A DNA stretch of 64,000 nt from Taenia hydatigena (Eukaryota > Platyhelminthes > Cestoda > Cyclophyllidea > Taeniidae): positions 12,419,629-12,483,628 of the forward strand of contig JADWOT020000002.1 in assembly GCA_036345935.2 (NCBI GenBank), in the 5' to 3' direction. Made by a program: the position numbers and the translations under genes. Positions within the stretch are counted from its first letter, which is position 1; every line of letters starts with the position of its first letter. This document shows positions 44,496 to 55,553 of this stretch, in pieces. The notes under the pieces are model-generated. The model made no database searches. It had not been told where the DNA came from and saw only the letters and a program-made list of their open reading frames with translations.

Positions 44496-46129
44496 TCAAA
44501 TCTAACTGTCTTAAAGGGATAACATTTTCGCACAAAATAAACGATGAATACATGTTTCTTCAAAAATAACATAGACATTCAAAACCTAAGTGCTAACAGT
44601 GAGCACCAGAATCTGCCTATCGATGAATGCTATACCTATAATAAAATATTACGAAGGGGTGTGCCCAAAATTTGTTTACTCTCATCATCTAAATAACTAT
44701 GCTTGACACGCGAAAATGATTGAAGCTACTAGCGTGGCCAGGAGACCAGCCCATCGACGAAGGGACAAACACCATCCAAGTGACCGCAGACGAGGCTTAG
44801 AGCTGGACAGGCAACAAACGCAAAATCACTTGTGCTGAGTACTTGTATTACCATGTTAAATTGTAGCTACATTGTATTTGGGTTAAATATAAGTAACTGA
44901 CCGAGTTCTTCATTGTCCACAGCTGAGTGTGTACTACATTTGCAGGGATTTCCTCCTTCGTCTCCCCGCCTCCGCGCTCATGCCTAATACGAGAAGGTAG
45001 AATGTTTTGAGACACATTTATTGCCTTACACAAAAAGACGGACCAATGGCGAGGTAATAAAAGGTTGCGCAATGGCCATTGTCGGTGCCGGGAGATTCAC
45101 GTTGTGTTCCTGCCTCTAGTCTAAATAATGAGGTTATAAAAACATGTGTGCTACAGGAATGCAGTAGTTTTTATTGTTGCGACTTTATAATATAAAATTA
45201 CTTAAAAATTTGCCTAAAAATCTAATGGAGAGTGATGAGAATCTAGGAATAGACGTATTCTTAACTGGTCTGTGCAATAAGAACCATAAAAATCATAAAT
45301 TCGTATTTTAAAGTCTTGTACAGGCGACACACTTAATTGTGTTTGCAAAAACTTCTGCATAGTATTTTTCCTATGGCAATTATTTTGCCTCGTTCATACC
45401 CAATACCCTTTTCGTGTGCCTAGCGGCATATATGAAATGCCGGGCTTTGGTGTGGGTGTTGCTACGTCTGGTTCCAAGTCTGCGGTAAAGAGTTCGGGTA
45501 TGTGAGCTTCCATTTTGGGAATTCTTGACTTATTTTATGCATGCGCATAAGTAAACCCGCAGTGTTGACATGATAGCGTAGGTGACGACTTTTGAGGCTT
45601 GCTGAATTAGTGGCTTGTGTACTGCTTGTGGTGAAATGATCGAATTCTATCGAAGTATTTACTTAAATGCTGACGTGAATCGCGTTTTTTACTCTGAGGG
45701 CATTTGCACTGCGATGGTATCTGCTGATTGCGGTCATTTTAAGACTTCTTCAAATTATGACGAAATGTGGGCGATCGGATTTCCATATCATTGGTTACCA
45801 GTGATCTATTTGTGGCGATAAATTGCATATCGAACCTGCGGGTTCGCTGCTTAGTGGCAGTCGAGAAATCCCGGAGTAGTCAGTGGTAACGTTGTTGATC
45901 TGGTGATAGTTATTGGGAGAAACCACAAAATTGAGCCGAAGAAACTGTATGCAGACAGCTTAGCGATTGTATGATGTTAAACTTAACCAAAATTTCAGTC
46001 TTTAGCGCATTACTGAGCTGCTAACCGTGCGTTTGGGTCACTCTAGTGATTGATTGTGAGTCCACCTATGAGATGGCGCTTCGTAGGACTTCCTTTCCCT
46101 TGCTGTAGTCGATAAAGAAATTACTGACT

Positions 46130-46411
46130 TTAGCGGTAGCTGACAATAAAATAATGCATGCTGACTTCAGGGAATGGATGGAGAGTTTGGATTCTTGCAA
46201 AGGTGGCAAACCGGTTGGGATGTAACATATCCAACTTTGCACCGAGTGATGGCATAATGCTAGAGATCGTCTCAGCGCAGAGGTGAGAAGAGATGCGGAA
46301 TAACCCGGACTCTAAAATGCCAAATTCATGAACCAATGCTTTACTTTTTCTCCGTGAGGTCACTTGAGCTTTTTTACGTGGCAATCTGATTTCTGCCTGG
46401 GTAAATGACAT
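46130..46411 (-). CDS. 93-codon ORF, unidentified
   Basis: A true ATG at 46411. It reads MSFTQAEIRLPRKKAQVTSR, ALVHEFGILESGLF and LGAKLDMLHPNRFATFARI to a stop. Composition is balanced and the N-terminus is basic. Without a homologous copy or splice partner it remains a candidate. Confidence 0.25.
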   Translation of the reverse strand: MSFTQAEIRLPRKKAQVTSRRKSKALVHEFGILESGLFRISSHLCAETISSIMPSLGAKLDMLHPNRFATFARIQTLHPFPEVSMHYFIVSYR

Positions 46412-47258
46412 ACCTCTCTAGCAGCTGGTCGATGTTGTGTCAAAAGTGGCTGTTGGTTGGGGACTTGTAATGATTTCTGCATACGAACATGATTTCTCCG
46501 CTTCTAAGAAAGGCTATCGAACCCCTATTTTTCAGTTGCGAAGGATGCGATAAGTGTCCCCTCTGTTCAATACAGTCATTGGTACGTTGAAAGACTTGGC
46601 ACTCTCATCACGAGTCTTGCTGCCCAATTAAGCAAAGTGTAATTCATTGGGCACTCCTTCCATGACGCGGACAACCACAGTCCCATGGGATCGAGTATGT
46701 GCGTGAAGGCAAATGCTCAAAAGGTTGTGTCCTTGGTGGGACTCCAGGTGTCACAAACTTGATCCATATCTCGTCCCTTTTCTCATGTGTAAGTGTAGCG
46801 GAGGTCGTGGTGATTGTGTCGCCTGGTGGGAGGTACGGTACTTGTCAACTCCCCCCATACTAACGTTACATATATTTGATGTGCTGGTTGTTGCAAATAG
46901 GCCTAATGCTATTTATAGAAAGTATTATTTCTTTTTATAATTGACTAATTTAAATAGCTATAAGCATAGAAGGTGGGATAGGATAGTGAAATACATATGG
47001 GAGTTTTTTTAATGGGTGACTGCATTTATTTCGTGCAAAAAAGTTTTTGATGGCTAAATAAAATGTAACATCGGAATTGGGATGTACCTGTAGAATAAAA
47101 AATAGAAGTATTCACGTTTACTGAAATCAAATCTTTTCTGTAGAGGACATGGAGATTCCGGCTACTTAAACCCTATTTTAAATGGATATTGTTTCATAGG
47201 AGCATGAGCGAACTGACACAAAACGTACGGCTAAGACTGCCGATTTCGCTTTAACTAA

Positions 47259-47646
47259 ATGCAATTTTATTGTATTCATTTCTACGCGTATGCGAATTTA
47301 GCCCTCAATGAATGCAAGTTTGTTGTAATCATTTTCTCGAGAGTGCGAATTTCACCATCAGTGAATGCAATATTGTAGTATTGATCCACTGGTGATTGCT
47401 AATTTCTCTCTCACTGCTTGCAATTTTGTAGTTTTCATCCATAGGTGTTTGGGAATTTCGCTCTTACTGCTTGAAATTTTGTATTATTGATGCACTGATG
47501 ATTGCGAATTTCACCCTCACTGATTGAAATTTTGTAGTATTGATTCACTGGTGATTGCGAATTTCGCCCTCCCTGCTTGAAATATTGTAGTATTGTTCCA
47601 CTGGTGATTGGGAATTTCGCCTACACCGCTTGAAATTTTGTAGTTG
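47259..47646. repeat. Minisatellite, 53-bp unit, about 7 copies
   Basis: The motif GCGAATTTC (with variants) recurs at 47292, 47345, 47398, 47451, 47504, 47557 and 47610, exactly 53 bases apart each time, flanked by TTGAAATTTTGTAGTATTG and CACTGGTGATT segments. Divergence rises toward the 5' end, suggesting that growth occurred at the 3' side. No open frame runs through it. Confidence 0.92.
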
Positions 47647-48014
47647 CAGTTTTGTTGCAGTTCTTTGGCAACAGACGTATCAATGCTGTCTGCCTGTTTG
47701 GCACTACAAGAGCTGTCTTTTCTGTTTGTTTTCACCACTTCCAGGTGCCAGTATCATAATTTTTGGAAGACAGGGTACGAAGTTTCTTTGATCCTTGCAA
47801 TGAGTCTTGCGAATTGTGTACACGCGGTAAGGGAGATGCGTCTGTCTTAGTTACGGCTCTCAACTTCCTATAATCTACGCATCATTGTGAAATATCGTTA
47901 CATTTTCCTTGCCAGTGCGATCGGAGATGTCCGTGGTGACTTTGATGGTGGTATAACCTCATCCAATCTCATCTCTTTAATCGGGTGGTGTGCGTCTGCG
48001 CTGTTGTCAAATTA

Positions 48015-49065
48015 ATCTACCTTCGTCAGCCCTAATCGTGTGCTTAACAATGCTTGTTCCTCTCAGTTTTGCGCCTTGCCATGAGAACATGTTCACGTAC
48101 TTGATCAGGAATGCGCAAAGCCCTTGCGTCCTGCTATCGGTGGTACGGGTCAACTGTGAGCAAAGGTAGTCGGAATTGTTCGCAAGGAGAGCTGCTGCTT
48201 CAAAAAGAGCGCTACAGATGTCATCAGCATCTGCATTGACTTGAGAGCTTTGCTAAGTGAATATGCGCCTTCCACAAAATTTAGGATCATCTTAGGGTTA
48301 CGAATAAAGTCAGCACCAAGTTCCACATTGCAAGCTAGTGCCGGATCCATAATCAATTTCGCTGTTCGGGTTTATTTTCTCATGCGAACTTTTATCGACG
48401 TCTTTCTGCTTACCATCTCCACCAAATCAAAAAGGAAGCTGCATGAGCGTTCTTCCAGTCTACCTGGGCCTGTAATAAATAAGTAGAATCTACTTGTTAG
48501 TGGACAGAAAAAAGGAATGCTCACCAGAACTTAAAATGTGGCACAAGAGACCCTGTCGTAGGGTTGCAAGGTTTGGTCATTTGCTGGACGTCTGGAAGAA
48601 CGATAGCACGTAGAATTCCTGACTGATCTTGTCGGTAATTATAGTGTAGACTTCCTCGACCGTAATAGGTGATGAAACTTCGTCTCTACTTTGGGCCGCC
48701 ACTTACTTAGTGACCCTATGAAGTGGTGCGCTGAAGGTTCTTAGCGCATTCCTCATCCTTCTCGGCAGGTTTTTCGGTAATGATGGAAAAGTCTCTAGCG
48801 AGGTGCTGTTCTTGCTGGTTGATGAGGTGATGGGCTAAGGTCTTGTGGCATTGGCCAATGTTGGGATCGCGGGATAGGCCGGCTTCTATCGCAGTCGTGA
48901 CCAAATCTTGGGTGAGGACAGGAAGGTGAAGGAATATTCGTTGCCGCAGGGAGTAGAGTAAAAGGGTGAACTTTGCAATCTCGAGCCAGTTTTCAAAGTG
49001 CATATGGTCTTTGAAATGGCGAGATCCGCCTTCGCCACCTCCTTTCCCCAGTGACTAGCCCTGCT
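48015..49065 (-). mobile_element. Second, truncated Ty3/gypsy fragment (gag and part of pol)
   Basis: On the minus strand, 49060-48716 encodes a gag region (HFENWLEIAKFTLLLYSLRQ) matching the copy at 33.7-33.95 kb. 48356-48260 encodes GADFIRNPKMILNFVEGAY, matching the protease end at 34.62 kb. 48125-48020 encodes YVNMFSWQGAKLRG, matching 34.83 kb. The ~360 bases between gag and protease are not recognised, so the fragment is internally deleted or diverged. RT proper, RNase H and integrase are absent. Confidence 0.75.
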
Positions 49066-49069
49066 ACGA

Positions 49070-50980
49070 GAAGGATTATTGTCTCGGGTAAAAGAGACCC
49101 CATACAGGCGTGATGAGGACTAAGAAGACAGATTCCCTCAGTTTCGGAGAAATCAACTTTCTTAAGAAAAATTCTTGTTTTTCTTAATATTGCTTATAGT
49201 CCTCCTCTAAGGTTATTTTACTTTTATTAAGCGAAGGAACAAGTTACTTTGAAAATGCAGTAAGCTAAACTATGCTGGAATTAATTTACCATGTTTTGTG
49301 TTTAAACCGTTATACCATGTATCCATATTTATGCTAGAGCTTTAATTTCTGCTGTTTTGGCTTAGCTTTGGAGTGCCATTTGAACCACTTTTATAGGAAA
49401 GGGACTGTAAGACATGCAAAGCTTTGCTTGATGAACTGCCGATTTCGGTTACAGTGGCTCGGATGACCTTATTGCCTTTGGCGGGTAAGCTGGCCTATGG
49501 GCCATGCCAACTGTCTGGATTCCTTCTACTTGCTGAGCAGTGATGTTCTGGCCAAGCATTGTGTCTTTCATTGTCTTGAGGGAAGTCTCAAGACGCTACA
49601 ATTAACGCTATGTTCGGCGGCACTATGCATTTGGCAAACGAAGCATTACTAAGCTGAAAATCGCTACCACTACTCACCGAGGGCTGATATCAGCAGTCCA
49701 GCACAGTCATCGACTACCTGCATACTCCTCGACCTTTCTTCACTCCAGTCTTGCACAATCGGTTTAATCTTCCTCGATTTCCGTTGTGATGGCTAAAGGA
49801 GGAGTGTAATCGCAAGTAGATTTTTTACAGTTCTTCTAGTCCTATTAACTTCCAAACTTCGTTATTAAGCATACTAATCCCAGGTATTGAAACAGGGAGA
49901 AACGGACTCAAATGAACTCATTTTTGCTGATAATCGGAACAAAATCCTTTGGCCCCGTCTACTTTGCACTGACCATGGGCAACTCGGACCTGATATCCTT
50001 TAGCACAGTTGTGATGAACACAACAGGTTACTCGGGTGCTTCAAGGACGAATCTGGATCTAAGCGAATCGGCAGGGTACTACTTCAATCCCAGGCTTAGG
50101 CTGTGTAATTATTAGTGATTTGTGACATGAGCAGAGGTTGATAAAGTCTTTCACGGTTCGAAAACGATTTAAGTGATAATCCACCTAGAATGGAGGCTGG
50201 TCTTTGAATGACATCCCTGAACCCTGCAGAAGGACGTATTACAAAACGCGGTGAGTTCTACGCCTTACACTGCTTCATTGATTATGTTTAGGTATTTTTA
50301 TGATTTCGTCCTCATAAGCATTCACTTGAGGCTGGAATTGCATCAACCATCCGCAGCTCCTCACTGCATGTTTTTGTGCAGCGTAGAAAGCAAATATAGT
50401 AGAAACCTTGCCTGCCTGGTAAGCACCACTGGGAAATAAAGGAGTAGAAATAATTTAATCCACTCTATTTAGGAAAGTACCACCATTACTTCCATTTCAT
50501 TGACTCTTTCCCGATTGATTTATAGTACCAATCTTTTCCCTACTGGTGATGGATACGCGTGATGGTTAGCACATTTGCCCCCTATCCCATACGGATATAG
50601 CTTGAAGAATGAGGGGTGAGGGGACTGACGACGCAGTAGCCTCGCCGAGGAGAGCATGGAGTACGGCGCTGAACAAAGCGAAGTGGACCGTGTTATGTGT
50701 CGGTGGTTTGTCGAATGACGGATTTTGGTGATGAAGTCACTTAACTGCATCATTGTTGTACCTCTTTGGAGTGGTATGTTGAATACACGTGCATGTATTT
50801 TGCCCAAGTATGATGTTTTCTTTCGTCTTCAGGGAGGTAAAAAGGCGAGAAAAATGCAGTAAGTATGTATGAGTTGGTGGTAGAGATGTTTTATTGTGGA
50901 TTGAAGGTTTGCTAGCCGTAGCCCATTTGCATGACTATGTGACAGGTGCGGCATATTTTGTTTCAGGCGGTATGCCTTGA
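49070..50980. other. Unassigned sequence
   Basis: No gene supported. A plus-strand ORF at 49912-50115 with ATG (MNSFLLIIGTKSFGPVYF) and others at 50251 and 50520 are background quality. Confidence 0.35.
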
Positions 50981-50989
50981 GAATGGCTT

Positions 50990-51794
50990 TAGGAGGCGCA
51001 GAATGTGTAACTAGTGGGCAATTGGGTAAGTGAGTTTAAGGCGGTAGGGGGTGTTTGTGAAAAGCAGAAGACAAGACAACTTTAAACACTTTGTGCACCG
51101 GCCTGTACGCGAAGTAGGCGGGAAGGAAGGGAAGGCTGCATACTGCTTGATTAATGTCGTAACACCATCTCTTCTGCAGGGCGACTCCAAGTGTTGTTGC
51201 GTTGTCATTTCAGCACGCGTTACTGTTAAGCAGACGTGGTAGCTAGTGCCACCACTGGGCAACTGTATGGAGTTGAATGATATGCTGATGGAACTAACCA
51301 GATGGGATGGAGATTATTGTGGGAGATTTGTTTGTTAAACACCCTTTGATAACATCTGTTGGTGTGTCTGCAGTCCTTTGTATCTTATACCTTTGCCTAA
51401 AGTTATGCTGGTCTGCTGGCGTTACAACTGTCTTGTTGGCATGGCATCCATGCTTCCCTGGACTGATTGACATTGGTCTTTAAACAGAGCGAGTTTGACA
51501 GGTGCAAATTGTGATACAAATATGTGATAGAAATATCAAGTCAGAAATAGCATGAAAGGTTTTTTTATGTCAAGCTTGTCACGATGAAAATAGAGTAAAG
51601 GTATTAGATATGAGGTCATTTATTGTTTTTGAGTACAAAATTTGTTTCGGCAAGGCTAATGGACAGTTTTGATTAATAATTAGCTTAATTATTTCTGTGT
51701 GGTTGAGCTTTGCTCAAATTACTTCTGAAATAAATATGTGACCTTGCATTGTTGTATGATCTGGAGACATGTAAATGTGAGCTACGGGGCTCAG
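50990..51794 (-). repeat. Dispersed repeat, copy A (inverted partner at 59.75-60.47 kb)
   Basis: Matches the reverse complement of 59745-60470 across its length, by eye with many substitutions. Landmarks are a shared ACATCTGTTGGTG block, the GATAGAAATATCAA block and GATCTGGAGACATGT. On the minus strand it retains a frame with CLTVTRAEMTTQQHLE, also found in copy B with both synonymous and conservative changes. It stops at the third assembly gap. Confidence 0.8.
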
Positions 51795-51894
51795 NNNNNN
51801 NNNNNNNNNNNNNNNNNNNNNNNNNNNNNNNNNNNNNNNNNNNNNNNNNNNNNNNNNNNNNNNNNNNNNNNNNNNNNNNNNNNNNNNNNNNNNN
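51795..51894. other. 100-N assembly gap inside repeats
   Basis: Exactly 100 Ns, lying between two repeat blocks, where misassembly or collapse is likely. Confidence 0.98.
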
Positions 51895-52222
51895 AAATGA
51901 GTTTAAATTAAGTGTCTTAAATAGAAAAAATAAGCCTGTGTTGGGCATAATTAGTCTTCACTTAAACAATGGCAAACAACAACGGCGCCTCATTATTGGC
52001 ACGAACGCAGTTGAGAAGAGCTGCTAGCCTTAGCCAAATCGAAATGTACAAAGAATTAGGGCGTCTTTACTGGTTTCAGCAGTAGTAATAGTTCAGTATT
52101 ACCAATAGTAGCAGCGCTGATAATAACAAAGTAGTCGTGTTACTGTAAGGAGCAGCATCAGCGGTAATATTGGCGGCAGAAGGGAGAGGAGGGTAGGTTA
52201 GGCGAGGGTCTTGTGTACAGGC
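51895..52222 (+). repeat. Direct repeat, copy 1 (partner at 55.26-55.55 kb)
   Basis: From AAATGAGTTTAAATTAAG to TCTTGTGTACAGGC this matches 55263-55553 at high identity, with a small insertion near 52090-52120. It starts immediately after the gap and ends at a lone N (52223), so both boundaries are artificial or uncertain. Confidence 0.88.
51969..52085 (+). CDS. 38-codon small ORF in direct repeat, copy 1
   Basis: The ATG is in good context (AAACAATGG). The peptide is MANNNGASLLARTQLRRAAS followed by LSQIEMYKELGRLYWFQQ. The second copy at 55334 encodes the same peptide with A/D and Q/E changes and one more residue. It contains an RRAAS sequence resembling a basophilic kinase site. It could be a first coding exon or chance. 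The changes observed (two replacement, one silent) do not show purifying selection. Confidence 0.35.
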   Translation: MANNNGASLLARTQLRRAASLSQIEMYKELGRLYWFQQ

Positions 52223-52223
52223 N
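52223..52223. other. Single ambiguous base (N)
   Basis: An isolated N at the exact end of the direct repeat, where the following sequence diverges from copy 2. A likely contig or consensus junction. Confidence 0.9.
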
Positions 52224-53070
52224 CAGTGATTGATTGCCTGTATCAGCTACACACTTCATTTCATTTCTCACCACCCTCAGTTGATACCCACAACCACTAA
52301 GAATAAGTGAAATCACCTACTTGAAGGAATGCGCCAAGATAAAAGTGTGCTTGAATAATGGTGAGGAATGGGATAATTCTTAAGATTCATGAAGAATGAA
52401 AATGTTTGACGCAAAGTTGGCTGGAAGTAATTTTTCACTTTGTCAGTGCATTCCTTGATGCATGCGCTTCGATAACCTATTTATTCATCCGGTTGCAATC
52501 AAGCAATGCGCGACCACTACAAAACAACATATTTGGTTTGACAGCTGAAGCATGAGAAGGACTCCGATTAAGTTGGTGACATCAAGATAGGCCGATTATC
52601 AATACACACTGGACATTTCTTCAAGACTAGGGAGAGGTCATGTTGGGGGCGATTGCTATCGTGTCGGTGTGGCATACTGCATGGGTATGTATTTACAGCA
52701 TCATTTTCATTTCCTGATCAGAGGTAAAAATGGTTTATCTACCCCAACAAGGATTCGATGTGCTAAGTTATCAGTTGTTGGTCCCCAGTAAATCCATAGA
52801 CAATCCAAAACACCAAGTTGGAATGCAATCGAAACACATTTACAGGTAGACTAACCACAGAATTGCATCCATTTCATAACGAATTTATATGTCTGTTTTA
52901 GATAACATCACCATTACCATGAGTGATGTGACTAGGTAGCAAAGCATTGACGTTTTAGAGGGCATCAACTCCCCTTTCCTGACAACACCGTTTAAGTATA
53001 CGTATCTAAGTGACCGGCTTTAATTAACTTAAAAAAAAAACATTTCGCATATCTTACGTTGTAATTTGTT
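52224..53070. other. Upstream region of the candidate gene at 53.1 kb
   Basis: Contains the signal-peptide-like exon at 52640-52684. The rest holds no supported exon. A poly(A) run lies at about 53030-53040. Confidence 0.35.
52640..52684 (+). CDS. Possible signal-peptide exon
   Basis: The ATG at 52640 gives MLGAIAIVSVWHTAW, then a GTATGT donor in phase 0. It lies 400 bases upstream of a candidate secreted-protein gene on the same strand, but the next exon (53080) needs a different phase, so a direct join fails. A linking exon would be required. Confidence 0.25.
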
Positions 53071-53079
53071 TGATGCCAG

Positions 53080-53832
53080 ACGAGGTCGACCCGAGGACAT
53101 CGAATCCGCTCACACGATTTATCAAAGAGGAATACTGACCTCCAATGACAATTTTGTCGTTCAAGACGCGGAAAGAGATGAGAGGGTAAGCCCCTCTCAC
53201 CAATTATTTATTTGCCTAATTATTCAGGACAATTTTGAGAAGCCCATCCTTGCTAGTACATATCTTTATAATTCTTATTACACACAGGTGGTATTTCGCA
53301 TAAACGAGTCCGTCCTCTGCATCTGGAAGACAATCAAACTAGAGCATAGCTACAGCAACGTTTGTGGTGAGTTCAAAGCATTTAAAGCACTCAAAATGTT
53401 TGACAAGGGAGTTTAAGAGCCATCAAGTCGGTTTCGGGCATCTCTAATCAACCTCTTTGCTAAGCCTTAGTACTAACATTTAATTTCGCGGTTGAAATGG
53501 GGAAAAATGCAACAACAAATTTGCGAGTTTTTCATGGACACTTTACCACACGATCTGATGCGGACTATGACAACTTTGTTTGACTGTCTAGAACATCAGT
53601 CCTGCCAGTGTCGGTGGATTATACACAAAGTGGTGAGTGGCATCATCAAACGTCGGCAATTGTGCAAAGCAATTCCACAGTAAATCATAATTTGTGCTAA
53701 AGCTGGACGAAACTCCCCTGCTGAGTGTGGACGCACAATCTTTGGATGGCGATCTGGCAAACTGCGACTACTATTTAGTGAGAAGCACAATGTTGCCCTT
53801 AGGAACTTCACCGGAAGTGGCAGAATGCAGGA
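53080..53832 (+). pseudogene. Multi-exon gene with an in-frame TGA, possibly LAMP-like
   Basis: Exons 53080-53185, 53288-53366 (or from 53228), 53471-53632 and 53703-53832 join in a single frame through introns of 102 (or 42), 104 and 70 nt with GT/AG borders. Readable parts include SNDNFVVQDAERDER, INESVLCIWKTIKLEHSYSN, LTFNFAVEMGKNATTNLRVF, and CGRTIFGWRSGKLRLLF with RNFTGSG. Two N-glycosylation sequons (NAT, NFT) and spaced cysteines suggest an extracellular or lumenal protein. The Cys-Ile-x3-Ile-x-Leu-x3-Tyr pattern recalls the lumenal domain of LAMP glycoproteins, a tentative comparison. A TGA at 53581-53583 interrupts exon 3 while the frame continues cleanly afterwards: a nonsense mutation or a base error. 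The C-terminus is not found. Confidence 0.45.
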
Positions 53833-53839
53833 GTAAGCT

Positions 53840-55255
53840 TAGGTGCAACGTGATTTTTTCAAGCACCGCTTACAACAGAACAAGCGGATTTCACTAGCCT
53901 AGAATGCATCCCATGTCTTTATTTGCTTTTGTGTAAACCATGTTGCATCGTCTAGGCGACTGGAAAGAGGAAGGTAAATTGCTCTTATTTGGCAAATATC
54001 ACACGCACGAAGGCGGTATTGCCTTTCCGTTCTAACATTCACTTTACTTAATCCTTATCAAACCATATTTTAGCGACTGAAATTTGTATTACCTCACCCG
54101 CTTTTGCTACCAAAGCCATCAAAAGTGGTCTGAATTAACCGCTTAATTTAGCGTGGGTGGACAGCCTCACATTGGCCCCATGCAAACAATTTGAGCAGAT
54201 TCGTCTTAGTGCCTCACAGCTCGGTTAGAAAGAGAGGGGGTAATTTATTCAACATTTAAATGCGGCATCTTTTTTATTTTTGTTAGCAGCTGCCACGCCC
54301 TCGGGTAAGTGAACATTCACTCCTTCCATCGACATCATCAAACAACTGTAAATGCAACACTTTTCTTGCCCCGTTAGTGGGTACAACATATCCGGGTAAG
54401 CAGACGTCCCACTCAATTTACTGACTTCAGCAAACAATGTAAGACTGTGTGCACAAGTTTTGGGGAAGCAGTCACCGTGGTGTCAAATCCAGATGTTGTT
54501 TAAAGTAAAATACTCTCCTGTAACAAGCTAGTCATATGTTTATATTTTGGGCAAATTAAATGTTGATGCATTGGTGAAAGCTAAAACCGACTACTAATGC
54601 TGTCCTTTTGTTCTCTCGTCGTCACACAGGACTTGCCCTAGGCCCCCACTGACACTGGTAGGATACGAACTAGCATTGACTCGTTTGTCTGGAATACGTC
54701 TCTTCCCAACCGACATCTCGAGTGAAGGTCAAAAGCCGCATTGACATTGGCCGAATTTGCATTTGTATCACAGCAAATTACTGAGCGAGCATCGTTAAAG
54801 GATCAATTTTTTGACAATGCAGTCGGCGTTTTTTGTGTTTAGACGCCTAGCTTTGCATTTCATTGGTGCTTCCGTCGCTGCTGCTGTCAGTATTTTTGAT
54901 TAGGCAATGACTTGCACGGAGAACCGCAGTATTATTCGCGAGACTGCATGAAATGGCACTTTTCCTGCTTTCTTTCCAAAACTCTCTCTCTCCCCCTGCT
55001 AATGAGGCCGAGTCCGTGTTTTATTATTTCTAACGCAAATCCGCCCTCTCTGTGTTATATTAACTAAAAAACGCGATTCCATTCCCTCATTGCTTTGTGT
55101 TACTGAGGGACGCCAAGACTGTGAAAAAAATCACCACATGTGGTTGATGAGACGACAAGTACACAGCCACCTTTTGCTACCAGAGCGAGACCACGTATTA
55201 CACTCCATTCTGTCCACGTCTTCAACGCATGCCGAGTGCATATTTACGGGAATCA
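53840..55255. other. Unassigned sequence
   Basis: The remaining exons of the 53.1-kb gene might lie here, but none could be joined in phase. Nothing else recognised. Confidence 0.35.
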
Positions 55256-55262
55256 GATGTAA

Positions 55263-55553
55263 ATGAGTTTGAATTAAGTGTCTTAAATAGAAAAGCAAGC
55301 CTGTGTTGGGCACAATTAGCCCTCACTTAAACAATGGCAAACAACAACGGCGACTCATTATTGGCACGAACGCAGTTGAGAAGAGCTGCTAGCCTTAGCG
55401 AAATCGAAATGTACAAAGAATTAGGGCGTCTTTACTGGTTCCAGCAGCGATGATAATAACGAAGTATTTGTGTTACTGCAAGGAGCAGCATCAGCGGTAG
55501 TATTGGCGACAGAAGGGAGAGAAGGGTAGGGTAGGCGAGGGTCTTGTGTACAG
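55263..55553 (+). repeat. Direct repeat, copy 2
   Basis: Partner of 51895-52222, the same orientation, ~3.4 kb apart. Homology begins at AAATGAGTTTGAATT. The sequence 5' of it (55.1-55.26 kb) has no counterpart because copy 1 starts at a gap. Confidence 0.88.
55334..55453 (+). CDS. 39-codon small ORF in direct repeat, copy 2
   Basis: Encodes MANNNGDSLLARTQLRRAAS, LSEIEMYKELGRLYWFQQR, stop TGA. Start context and length match copy 1. See that entry for interpretation. Confidence 0.35.
   Translation: MANNNGDSLLARTQLRRAASLSEIEMYKELGRLYWFQQR

Larger units (their letters stand above)
41849..47255. other. Mostly unassigned sequence
   Basis: Apart from the candidate ORFs listed at 42823, 44196 and 46130, nothing is supported. 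A possible poly(A) signal AATAAAA at about 42437 could serve the F-box gene. Long AT-rich stretches lie at 45.1-45.4 and 46.9-47.1 kb. Confidence 0.35.

Noticed and set aside
47259..47646. Resemblance of CTTGCAATTTTGTA in the minisatellite to the end of cestode spliced-leader RNA
   Set aside because: Only about 14 bases, no following donor and no SL RNA fold in the unit; probably coincidence, and my memory of the SL sequence is not exact.
53492..53683. 63-codon ORF starting MQQQICEFFMDTLPHDLM when shortened to its inner methionine
   Set aside because: It overlaps exon 3 of the 53-kb gene in another frame and does not connect in phase with the flanking exons.
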